Shown in pieces: positions 17,238 to 23,942 of a stretch of DNA of 23,942 nt. Position 1 is the stretch's first letter, and the number at the start of each line of letters is the position of its first letter. Location: contig BFEA01001230.1 in the NCBI GenBank assembly GCA_003427395.1, positions 36,276 through 60,217 of the forward strand. The letters are read 5' to 3'. The notes beneath the pieces are model-generated. The model saw only the letters and a program-made list of their open reading frames with translations. It made no database searches and was not told the DNA's origin. The stretch comes from Chara braunii (lineage: Eukaryota > Streptophyta > Charophyceae > Charales > Characeae). A program made the translations under genes and the position numbers.

Positions 17238-17715
17238 TCAAACCATTGCCAGCTCGATTGCCAGCTCGTGTTGGGGGAACATATATGGGAAGTCCGTTGC
17301 CGGTCTCAGGGGATTGCTCGGGTTGATTCCTGTCCCGTCCTTGAAGCAGATGTGATAGTCCCTTCTCACGTCTTCCCCCCTCTCCCCTTGGGGTCTCTCA
17401 TCTGGGTCCGCCGTCCATTTCACCTCTGCGACCCATCCTCCTGTATCCCCTCCCAGCCATTCCCTGCAGAACTGGGTGATAGTGTCCTTTATGTCATCCT
17501 TTCTTTGGAACAGATCCAATCTTTCTTTAACCAGGCACCACATGTGCATGATTTCCAGCTGCACGTGGAGTTTTATCTGCTCCATGACCTCCTCCCCCCC
17601 TTCTATCCTGATGCCTTGCATAGTCAGTGTACATTGCCACCAGTGTACATCGCTGCCAAAACAGAAACTGATCTGATCGTTGAAATCTCTGTGTACCCCG
17701 CCCATGTGGCTGAAT
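17238..17715 (-). CDS. Unidentified open reading frame fragment
   Basis: An open minus-strand frame runs from inside the neighbouring foldback (17867) to a stop at 17238. I annotate only the part left of the foldback. It contains well-mixed residues with several Trp, Cys and charged stretches (HWWQCTLTMQGIRIEGGEE, HMWCLVKERLDLFQ, FCREWLGGDTGGW, EVKWTADPDE) and does not look low-complexity. I recognise no family. The apparent ATG lies in the foldback, so the true 5' end is unknown. A plus-strand frame of 149 codons overlaps it, so coding on this strand is only somewhat favoured. It could be an exon, a transposon protein fragment or chance. Confidence 0.3.
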
Positions 17716-17724
17716 AGCAGACCC

Positions 17725-17837
17725 ACTACCGTCTTCACCCGAATAGAACACCCGGTCATTATAGCTGTATTTGGTGTAACTTTCGGTCTAGAATCGGCTA
17801 TAAGGACCGGGCGTTCTATTCGGTTGACGACGGTAGT
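17725..17837. mobile_element. 113-bp foldback element with 41-base inverted arms
   Basis: The arms 17725-17765 and 17797-17837 pair with four mismatches in 41 and enclose a 31-base loop. Each outer end reads ACTACCGTC. No clear target duplication flanks it. A MITE-like or SINE-related hairpin is likely; a structured RNA is possible. Confidence 0.8.
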
Positions 17838-17845
17838 TCGAATCC
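17836..17845 (+). promoter_or_regulatory. tRNA B-box-like sequence
   Basis: GTTCGAATCC matches the RNA polymerase III B-box core (GGTTCGANTCC less one base). No convincing A box lies upstream. It is followed by about 90 bases and an A-rich end (TTTAAGAAAATAAAATAAA) leading into GT repeats, the layout of a SINE tail. No tRNA fold is visible. Confidence 0.3.
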
Positions 17846-17946
17846 TGATGGAATCAGCTGAATGCAAGTCAACTCAGAATCACCCTGGGCCGGTCTGTTC
17901 AATGACGACAGCTGAAGGCCGGCACCCTTTAAGAAAATAAAATAAA

Positions 17947-17964
17947 GTGTGTGTGTGTGTGTGT
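17947..17964. repeat. (GT)n microsatellite
   Basis: Nine GT units right after an A-rich stretch; it may be the tail of a retroposed unit. Confidence 0.85.
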
Positions 17965-18790
17965 ACACCACACAATGTACACATGTATGATCCCACCAGG
18001 GTGCAAGTGTGTGATTATTGAGTTGTTAAGATTTTACTGTACACTCTAATTTTTAGTAATTTGCATATCTGACATGTACAAAGCGTGGATTAATTGCTAT
18101 TTTGTGATCGATTCCCAACTTCAAATCAATTTGATACCCCTCCCTTGGCTATAGACATTGTGAAGAGTACTAAACAGTAGTAAGATACCACATGTAGCAC
18201 ATGGTCTGTGAGCCTCTATTGACTACAAGTATAACCCAGCAACAACTTGAAGCTCAGCAGTCTGTAACAGTAAGCAATGTCCGCACTGTTGTATGCTACT
18301 TGCCTCCGGTGAAACAAAATAAACAGGCAACAATGTCCAATTTACTATTTAGTGTTTACTTGATATAAACTTATAAAGTATTAAGAAAAAAAGAAATCTG
18401 ATAAAATCTGATGCCGTTAGTTCACCAGATTACAGTATATATCGTCACAAACAGAACTGCCCGGTAAACCGTAGGCAGAGAGAGAGAAGAGGACAACAAA
18501 CGAGGGGCTGTGACAAACTGTTTCGTCGGAGTTTCACCGACTCATATAGTATTATATACCCCACAATCTCTTAATCTTGACTGGAGCAACAAGGAAAGCA
18601 AGGGAAGAAAGTGAAAAAAAAGTTGAAAAAACAGAAACAGAAAAAGCAAAGTGGCCAACAGTCATAATAGTTCAAAGTTCAAACTTGAAAATAGTAAAAA
18701 TACACAATAGGGCCAATACCGATGGACAAATCAATGAGAATAACCTAAATAGTTATAATAATTGAAAACATAATAATAAATACTAACGAG
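17965..18790. other. No gene; A/T-rich unique sequence
   Basis: About 800 bases with many stops in all frames, a short GA tract near 18478-18494 and an A-rich stretch near 18610-18650. I see no coding, RNA or mobile signature. It may be intron or intergenic DNA of the gene holding the 19044-19517 exon, but that gene runs on the minus strand and its downstream part is unknown. Confidence 0.55.
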
Positions 18791-18904
18791 TCATGATCTA
18801 CCAAGCACGCCTTTTTTTTTCCCCTGCTTTTTTTTCCTAGGATCCCTGCCTTTTTCTTTCTTTCCATAAATGACAGTAATTGCTCACGACCTACCAAGTA
18901 CGCC
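18791..18904. repeat. Direct repeat pair ending in T runs
   Basis: TCATGATCTACCAAGCACGCC (18791-18811) recurs as a variant at 18884-18904 (17-18 of 21 bases), 93 bases apart. Each is followed by a run of nine or more T's. It may be a duplicated polypyrimidine unit. Confidence 0.7.
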
Positions 18905-19043
18905 TTTTTTTTTTTTCCCTCCTCCCCCTACCAAATCTCCTAATGTTGTTAGTATCATGGAAACAAGTTCAAACAACATGAAATTGTTTTTTCTTTTTTC
19001 TTTGTCCGAATCTGTCAGAGTACTGAGATTCTTCTCATCCTAC

Positions 19044-19517
19044 CTGTGCTGACCCCTGGGCCATAGAAATTGTCTTCACCTGTGGAAAAATCAAACTGAA
19101 ACGAGCGTGGCAGGGGTGAGATTTCTGGGGACTTTCCCGGGGACTTATCATCGTGTCGCCTTGAAGTTCGAGCACCACTTATCCTAACTGTACGCATGTC
19201 GGTGACAATATCGGAGGATGCATTGGACTTCCGCGAATTCCTCCTCCACACGGAATCATCAAGATCATCAACTACGCGGCCATGGCCGCTAGGTCCGCTC
19301 ACAGACTCGTAGCCTCCTTCGCGAGGCAAGAGCCGTAAGTGCCTAAGCATGGCTCTTAAGCGATGGCCAGTACCATCTTGCACCAGCTTCTGAGTGATAC
19401 TTGGATGAGTGTTTTGACGCACACCCATCAGCTTCGCTTTCACCGTGTGACAAGCGGGCCACAAATATACAGAACACACATTTTTGACGATATACAGAAG
19501 CACTGTGGAGGTGGCAC
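19044..19517 (-). CDS. Candidate internal exon of an unidentified protein
   Basis: A stop-free 474-base stretch is bounded on the minus strand by a strong acceptor (TTTCTTGTCTCGCAG|GTGCC, junction 19518/19517) and a donor (AGCACAG|GTAGG, junction 19044/19043). The length is divisible by three and both junctions fall after codon position one, so it is a symmetric phase 1-1 exon of about 158 codons. The protein starts with a hydrophobic, possibly membrane segment (TVLLYIVKNVCSVYLWPAC), has a basic middle (GHRLRAMLRHLRLLPREGG) and a Ser/Pro/Arg-rich tail (KSPGKSPEISPLPRS), and ends FDFSTGEDNFYGPG. I recognise no family. Neighbouring exons are not identified in the window. The splice signals and mixed composition make it the best gene candidate here; chance remains possible. 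Confidence 0.5.
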
Positions 19518-20321
19518 CTGCGAGACAAGAAAGAACATGCAAATACTTGTCAGAACACAGCTTGCAATTCACAAGTGGCAAAACACCTGTGCCTCAAACA
19601 AAGGTTTGTTAACGACACTAAGTTAAAAATTATCCCATTCAATGAAAAAGGGGAAGGGTGGGTGGGGGCGGAATTACGCAGAAGAGACATCAGGATACTC
19701 ACATGGTCACGCGCGCGCACACACCCACCCACACAGACACACCCACAATCACTTTTTCGTAATGTCTTCCTTAACATTCTCTTTTTCTGTGTATCTTCCT
19801 TCCGGTACTTTTCTAAGATTTTTCTGCTGGTCTAATTAAGCACCCTCAGATAGTGCCAAATAGACGGTCATTGCCTCTTTGGAGTGCCTACAACACGATT
19901 AGGGCGGCTGATCTGTTCATGATGTCTGTGTGTTCCATGGGTGATGATGGACATTCTTCGCAATGACTGCCTGGCTCAGCATATGGTGGGAACCAACAGT
20001 CTGCAGGGTTCTACTTGTGGTGTGAGTAGGATGGATTGCTTTGCTCTGTGTTGGATGTGTGGACTGCCTTGTCTGTGCTCTGCCGCTGCCTTCCTCCCAA
20101 CCTGCTTGCCATATCCTTGCAGCATGTCTGGTGGTTGCTGTGCAGTTTGGTTGCTTTGACAGTGGTGATCCGTGCCTCGCTGCATTGTTGACTTGCTGCG
20201 CATCAGTGTGCCTTGCCTTTCTGCGCATTTTGCTTGTGTACTGTGTAGTCTGGCCGCTTCTGCAACACTGCCTTGTGCTTCCCTGTGCTGCTGCTTTGCT
20301 GCCCGTCCGCTTGCACTGTCC
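19518..20321. other. No gene assigned; intron or intergenic, with (CA)n tract
   Basis: It contains a CG/CA microsatellite at about 19708-19750, T-rich sequence to 19835, and from 19980 a TGCTTG/CTGC-rich stretch that leads into the tandem array. Open frames from 19917 to 20385 on both strands are Gln/His/Ala- or Cys/Leu-rich and look compositional. An upstream exon of the minus-strand gene could hide here, but I cannot pick one. Confidence 0.5.
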
Positions 20322-20712
20322 TTCCATGCAGTTTGCTTTGACACTGTGCAGTCAGGTTGCCCCGTTAGCGTTGCCTGGTGCTTAGCTGAGTCGTTGCCTC
20401 ACAGGTGTTCCACTTGTGGATTCCTTCCATGCAGTTTGCTTTGACGATGTGCAGTCGAGTTGCCCCGTTAGCGTTGCCTCGTGCTTCGCCGAGTCGTTGC
20501 CTCACAGGTGTTCCACTTATGGATTGCCTGTGGGCTGCTCACTTCCAGCAGGGGTCAAAAGCTTGCACTGTCCTTCCATGCAATTTGCTTTGACGCTGTG
20601 CAGTCGGGTTGCCCCGTTAGCATTGCCTGGTGCTTCGCTGAGTCGTTGCCTCACAGGTGTTCCGCTTATGGATTGCCTGTGGGCTGTTCACTTCCAGCAG
20701 GGGTCAAAAGAG
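20322..20712. repeat. Three-unit tandem repeat, 103 and 149 bp
   Basis: Units start TTCCATGCA(G/A)TTTGCTTTGAC at 20322, 20425 and 20574. Each continues with GTTGCCCCGTTAGC(G/A)TTGCC, then GAGTCGTTGCCTCACAGGTG. Unit 1 lacks about 46 bases (CTGTGGGCTGCTCACTTCCAGCAGGGGTC and flanks) that units 2 and 3 share. Identity is about 90-95% by eye. A long open frame (20416-21150) arises because the repeats share phase; it has no recognisable domain. Confidence 0.9.
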
Positions 20713-21340
20713 TCCATGTCCAAAGCATCAATACGGAGATTCTTCAGATTGTCGAGGGTTCAGCCTCCCGAGTGCAGGTCCGACGAAACAGTCTATCATC
20801 ATAAGTTTCGTTATTATTATTATTATTATTATTATCTTGATCTTTGTTTTTTCAACTTGGGTTCTTTGTTCCTTTTCCCTTGCTGCTTTGTGCTGGTTGT
20901 CTGCCCACTCGCCTGCCCCATGTCCTACGCCCTATGTGTCTTGCAAGCCCTTGTTGTCCAATCCCTTGTTACCTCGCCACCATTCGCCTCACTGTGTTTT
21001 GCCTTAGTGGGCTTCACATCACATTCCGTGGGCTGTGATGGGCGCAAGAGGGCACTTTGCCCTCTAATGATCAATGACGGGAGCACGCACCGAAAATCGT
21101 TTCAGGGCGATGCGTCATACCTCCTCCGCTGGTTACTACACTGGCGTTGATGGCTCTAGCATCACTGCTCCCTGCTCTTGTTCTCTCCTCTTCTGTTGAC
21201 CTTTGGACTTGTCTGTGGTTATAGGGAAGACGTTGTGCGATCTTGTAGCGGATCGGCCTTGCCGAACACGTCCGGGCAAATCAGCATCTCACGTGTGGCA
21301 TGGGACAGACCGACGAATGGGAAGATAATGCAACATTAGG
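20713..21340. other. No gene; contains (TTA)n at 20811-20835
   Basis: Mixed C/T-rich sequence with a (TTA)8 microsatellite. The plus-strand frame passing through to 21150 gains Tyr or Ile repeats from it, which argues against coding. No RNA seen. Confidence 0.55.
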
Positions 21341-21540
21341 TGAGTGAATCAATGATGAGGCTGGGGGCGTGGGTGTGGGGTTGATGGCGGAGGGGGAAGT
21401 AGGTGCGGGGAAGATGGCAGAGAGGGAGATCAGTGGGCGGGGGGAATGGTGCGGGGGAAGCACCACAGGGGAAAGTACATAGGGATCGCCTCTGCTTCCC
21501 CTCTGTGGTACCTCCCCTCCACCATCGCCCCCTCCCCGCC
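21341..21540. repeat. G-rich minisatellite-like stretch with imperfect inverted repeat
   Basis: From 21355 to 21450, GATGGCGGAGGGGGAAG-like units recur at about 37-base spacing. GGGGGAAGCACCACAGGGG (from about 21451) is inverted imperfectly as CTTCCCCTCTGTGGTACCTCCCC (about 21494-21516). Several GGGG runs on the plus strand could form G-quadruplexes. Confidence 0.55.
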
Positions 21541-21903
21541 TGCTTTTCCATCGACTGTTGCCACCTGCCTCTTCCCAATTCGTTATTGCCCTCAAACAAA
21601 AAAGGGGCAAGTACGTTTCAGTCATGATCGAGTCTCGAATGGCCAAAACAAACACGCTCCGGCAGGTCAGCCACGTGCCAAGTCTGGAAAGGCAATAAAA
21701 GAGGAGCAGCACGTTGTAATAAGCGTGGGTGTCATAACTACAGGGGCGGGCTGTGGTGTGCAGAGCGCTGGAGTTCAAAAACGGCAAAGAAAAACAACAT
21801 TTGTTTTTTTGTGCATTCCAAACTTGCGATGTGATCAAAGTGACATTTAGTGTTTTTTGGGGCCTTTTCAAACTGAAAACCTGGTGTGCCACCATTGTTT
21901 CGT
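21541..21903. other. No gene seen
   Basis: Mixed sequence. A 230-codon minus-strand frame (21281-21973) covers it, but it reads Pro-repeats from the G run at one end and Pro/Ser-rich text from the minisatellite at the other, so I treat it as spurious. Confidence 0.55.
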
Positions 21904-21936
<33 letters not shown>

Positions 21937-21945
21937 CGGGGGGGG
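21904..21945. repeat. Poly-G run: 33 G's, C, 8 G's
   Basis: An uninterrupted G33 at 21904-21936, one C, then G8 (21938-21945). It could fold as a G-quadruplex. Length in such runs is rarely reliable in assemblies. Confidence 0.9.
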
Positions 21946-21973
21946 AAGGCGTCATTCCTGATGTCCTCATCAT

Positions 21974-21994
21974 AAACCCTAAACCCTAAACCCT
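21974..21994. repeat. Interstitial plant-type telomere repeat (AAACCCT x3)
   Basis: Three perfect heptamers, the C-rich strand of TTTAGGG. Down to about 22090 variant pieces follow (GAACTAACCCTGAAC, AAAACCCTAAGC, and ATGCTAATCGCC/ACGCTAATCGTC repeats). It lies 29 bases from the G33 run. It is an internal tract, since unique sequence continues for 1.9 kb. Confidence 0.85.
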
Positions 21995-22090
21995 GGATGT
22001 GAAACCATAAGCACCATGCTAAATGCTAATCGCCAAACGCTAATCGTCGAACTAACCCTGAACTGCAAAGTTGTGAAAACCCTAAGCACA

Positions 22091-22447
22091 GATTCCAGTC
22101 TATGCCTCACACAGGGATTTACTGTTATATAGTATATATATGGCCTGAGTCAAAGCCTGAGTACGTGTGCTGACTCTGTTGGCTGTATTATGCGGCTGTG
22201 CCTCGGACAAGGACCTATTAGAAATAAGGGTAGGATCAGGGACAGGACGGGAAGTTAGCAGCAGGGACGTATTGGAAGTAGAGTAGTGGCCAGGGACACA
22301 AAGAGAATTTGGCCAGGACCCGGTAGGGGTTTTCCAGCCACCTGGGTAGGCCAAGAGAGAGTCTGGTAAGGCTAAAGAGGTCCTGTAGCTGTCAAAATAG
22401 ATCATGGGTACTCAGGACCGTATGTAGAGGCCCTGAGGTAGACTGAA
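22091..22447. other. No gene seen
   Basis: A TATA-rich spot (TATATAGTATATATA, about 22126-22140), then purine-rich mixed sequence. Short frames only. Confidence 0.5.
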
Positions 22448-22756
22448 ATGTTCGTTCCCGCCAAAGGGAAGGAGCTTCTGGTAGGCCCAGTGCACCAATT
22501 GAAAGGCAAGCTAAAAGTTACTGTATCTCAGCCGAAAGTTACTGTATCTCGGCCGAAAGTTACTGTAGTATATGACCCAGTGCAGGGGGCAGTTGAGTTC
22601 TTTTTGGAGGCAGTGAAGCTGCTGCTCCGACCAGAGGGAGAGTGGCCGGCAGAGCTCTTGGAGATGAAGGTGGAGATTGAGGGTAAAGGAGACGTCCTCC
22701 ATGGCTATGGAGGAATAGTAGGAAGAGGTAGGAGAAACTCTATGTTATGGAGGTGA
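22448..22756 (+). CDS. Unidentified small open reading frame with 7-residue repeats
   Basis: A 102-codon frame from ATG 22448. The middle has a 21-base tandem repeat (starts 22514, 22535, 22556) encoding (P)KVTVSQ/RP-type units. After it comes a mixed amphipathic stretch (GAVEFFLEAVKLLLRPEGEW, then LLEMKVEIEGKGD). There is no recognisable family, signal peptide or neighbours in an operon-like order. It could be an exon piece or chance, and I lean to non-coding. Confidence 0.2.
   Translation: MFVPAKGKELLVGPVHQLKGKLKVTVSQPKVTVSRPKVTVVYDPVQGAVEFFLEAVKLLLRPEGEWPAELLEMKVEIEGKGDVLHGYGGIVGRGRRNSMLWR
22514..22573. repeat. 21-bp tandem repeat, about 2.8 units
   Basis: AAAGTTACTGTATCTC(A/G)GCCG repeats at 22514, 22535 and 22556 with one substitution between the first two units. 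The third breaks off after TTACTGTA. Confidence 0.9.
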
Positions 22757-23174
22757 GGGTGATGGACCTGCTATGGTGTACTAGAGAGGTTGCGGGGATG
22801 GAAGGGAACCAACAAGAAGACTTACTAGGCCCATAGACTTACATCTTCATCTCCATGTTTGGGACTGCATCAGGAAGGCCCCTGAAGGCGGGCATGGACT
22901 TCTTCCAGATTAGGGACGCTTTGTGGTAGGAGAGTGCATGAGAGTGTTTGTGTCGTCCTCTTAACATCTGAGGTAGCCATACCGAGGGATGGAAGGTGAA
23001 GTGACCTAAAGGAGAGCTCATTCCAAGGCTGGCAGGAAGGGGGAGCAATGGGCCATTGATTCCGATTCATTCATTCATTGTTGTTGTTAATTATTATCAT
23101 TAAAGACGTTGAAGGCCATGTTGGGGTGAGATGATGGAGGCAAGAAATGAGGGGAATGACATTGGTTGCCGATT
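22757..23174. other. No gene seen
   Basis: Purine-rich mixed sequence; short overlapping minus-strand frames without domains. Confidence 0.5.
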
Positions 23175-23300
23175 GTCTTCTTCTTCTTCTTCTTCTCCTC
23201 CTCCTCCTCCTTCTTCTTCTCCTTCTTCTTCTCCTTCTTCTCCTTCTTCTTCTTCTTCTTCTTCTTCTTCTCCTTCTTCTTCTGCTTCTTCTCTTCTTCA
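23175..23300. repeat. (TTC)n/(TCC)n polypyrimidine microsatellite
   Basis: About 125 bases of TTC, TCC and CTT triplets, the first of two such tracts. Poly-Arg, poly-Leu, poly-Ser and poly-Phe translations are artefacts. Mirror-symmetric polypyrimidine tracts like this can form triplex DNA. Confidence 0.95.
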
Positions 23301-23499
23301 ATTTGCTATTATTCCTTGATTCCTTTTTATATAGGAAACTTGTATCTTTCTTTCCCTAATTCATCTTTGTTTATGCTACTCACTATAACTTCGTTGTGCT
23401 TTTATTTCATTTTCTTCGGAGTTCCCATGAATGAAGGTCATTTAGTACCCAATGCTTGGCAATCTTTTGTTGAAATGATTTATGAATTCGTTATGAACT
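23301..23499. other. No gene seen; T-rich sequence
   Basis: T-rich unique sequence between the two polypyrimidine tracts. The frame reading MNEGHLVPNAWQSFVEMIYEFVMNSS (split here: MNEGHLVPNAW, QSFVEMIYEFVMN) at about 23427-23500 is notable. It resembles the start of the mitochondrial ATP synthase subunit a (atp6) core, which has the words VPN.WQ and VE.IYEFV. See findings. Confidence 0.5.
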
Positions 23500-23505
23500 C
23501 TTCTT
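23325..23505 (+). pseudogene. atp6: Possible mitochondrial atp6 (ATP synthase subunit a) fragment
   Basis: In one plus frame the text FYIGNLYLSFPNSSLFMLL is followed by VPMNEGHLVPNAWQSF and VEMIYEFVMN. The words LVPNAWQS and VE-IYEFV are characteristic of the N-terminal core of plant and protist mitochondrial ATP6, the proton-channel subunit a of the Fo motor. The frame then enters a Ser-rich microsatellite, so only about 55-60 residues of a protein of about 250 residues or more are present, without the catalytic Arg helix. Microsatellites on both sides and no start codon suggest a nuclear-inserted piece of mitochondrial DNA, like the rRNA fragment at 7900. The identification is from memory of motif words. 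Confidence 0.6.
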
Positions 23506-23600
23506 GTTCTTGTTATTCTTATTCTTCTGCTTCCTCCTCCTCCTCTTCTTCTTCTCCTTCTTCTCCTTCTTCTTCACTCGTCTCGTTCTTCTTTTTTTTT
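23500..23600. repeat. Second TTC/TCC polypyrimidine tract
   Basis: TTCTTG, TCC and TTC triplets to about 23576, then a T10 run at about 23590-23600. It interrupts the atp6-like frame. Confidence 0.9.
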
Positions 23601-23861
23601 AGTTGCAATGGATGGCATTGTCTCATCTTTGAGCTTTGCACTATAAGCTGACCAGGACCATAGCAATCACAAGTCAGACCTGCGACGACTTTGCTTGTTG
23701 TGGAGAGAGTATAGCCATACAATGCATACATTGCAGGTAGTTAGCCACAAAGAGCGGAAAGAAGAGGAGGACACAAAGCAGGATGCAGATAGCGATGCGT
23801 TACGTGCATACAAAGTTGTGTTTCAAGTCACCAGACGACCCTCATGTGGAGAAACCATAGT
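23601..23861. other. No gene seen
   Basis: Mixed unique sequence with no domain or RNA. Confidence 0.5.
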
Positions 23862-23942
23862 TGCGGCGCATTGAGGTGCGCGCCTCAGCGCACGTCTGGC
23901 GCACCTTGCGCACCGCACCAAGTGCGGCGCACAAAAAAAAAA
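23862..23942 (+). repeat. GC-rich hairpin followed by A10 at the window end
   Basis: Repeated GCGCAC/GTGCGC words pair imperfectly (23862-23881 with 23899-23917), followed by AAGTGCGGCGCAC and ten A's to the last base. It resembles the 3' end of a poly-A retroposon, but the window stops there, so the run could also be an assembly edge. Confidence 0.5.

Noticed and set aside
17836-17845. tRNA gene
   Set aside because: Only a B-box-like match; no acceptor stem, anticodon arm or A box could be found.
20416-21150. 244-codon plus-strand open frame
   Set aside because: It comes from in-phase tandem repeats, then a TTA microsatellite; there is no domain.
21281-21973. 230-codon minus-strand Pro-rich frame
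   Set aside because: Poly-Pro is the translation of the G33 run, and the rest is low-complexity.
23071-23301. Arg-rich protein (and Ser/Leu/Phe versions)
   Set aside because: Translation of a TTC/TCC microsatellite.

Overview
The window looks like nuclear DNA from a streptophyte, a green alga of the charophyte type or a land plant. Three things point there: an interstitial telomere tract of the plant heptamer (AAACCCT x3, 21974-21994), a plant-like organellar large-subunit rRNA fragment, and two plant-type Ty3/Gypsy retrotransposons primed by initiator-Met tRNA-like sites. The style of the Gypsy proteins and the repeat load make me favour a Chara-like genome, but that is inference. I found no intact protein-coding gene. 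The most gene-like piece is one candidate internal exon at 19044-19517 (minus).

Left edge (1-133): this is not genomic sequence. Bases 96-133 are a perfect Nextera transposon junction (two head-to-head 19-bp mosaic ends). Bases 1-95 exactly repeat 6221-6315. This is what an untrimmed mate-pair read from a circularised 134-6315 fragment (about 6.2 kb) would give.

134-6600: simple repeats and small hairpins, then a truncated minus-strand Gypsy element. From right to left it has a candidate promoter/5' LTR, a tRNA primer-binding site (4421-4432), gag with retrotransposon-gag and CCHC zinc-knuckle regions, a protease region with an altered active site, and a reverse transcriptase that stops after its first conserved blocks. 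Gag to protease is one frame broken by a TGA and a TAA; RT is in another frame.

6600-9844: purine-rich and simple DNA, a 35-bp tandem repeat, an organellar LSU rRNA fragment (minus, about 7900-8028), and an 897-bp element with 22-bp inverted ends and TA duplications (Stowaway/mariner-like).

9845-16600: a second, plus-strand, heavily decayed Gypsy element with paired LTRs (9845-10823 and 15420-16382 are alignable). Gag is fused to the RT C-terminus by deletion. A 506-bp RNase H segment is tandemly duplicated, a 163-bp purine-rich block is inserted, the integrase core is deleted, and an integrase C-terminus/chromodomain-like tail survives. The 3' LTR runs into three identical 87-bp tandem copies.

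16600-23942: mostly repeats. There is a recurrent hairpin motif, an unidentified open frame (17238-17715, minus), a 113-bp foldback with a tRNA B-box-like site, the candidate exon, a 103/149-bp tandem array, a 33-base G run beside telomere-type repeats, long TTC/TCC tracts, and a GC-rich hairpin ending in an A run at the window edge.

No operon-like or cooperating gene system is visible. The interest lies in the assembly artefact and in how the mobile elements have decayed.
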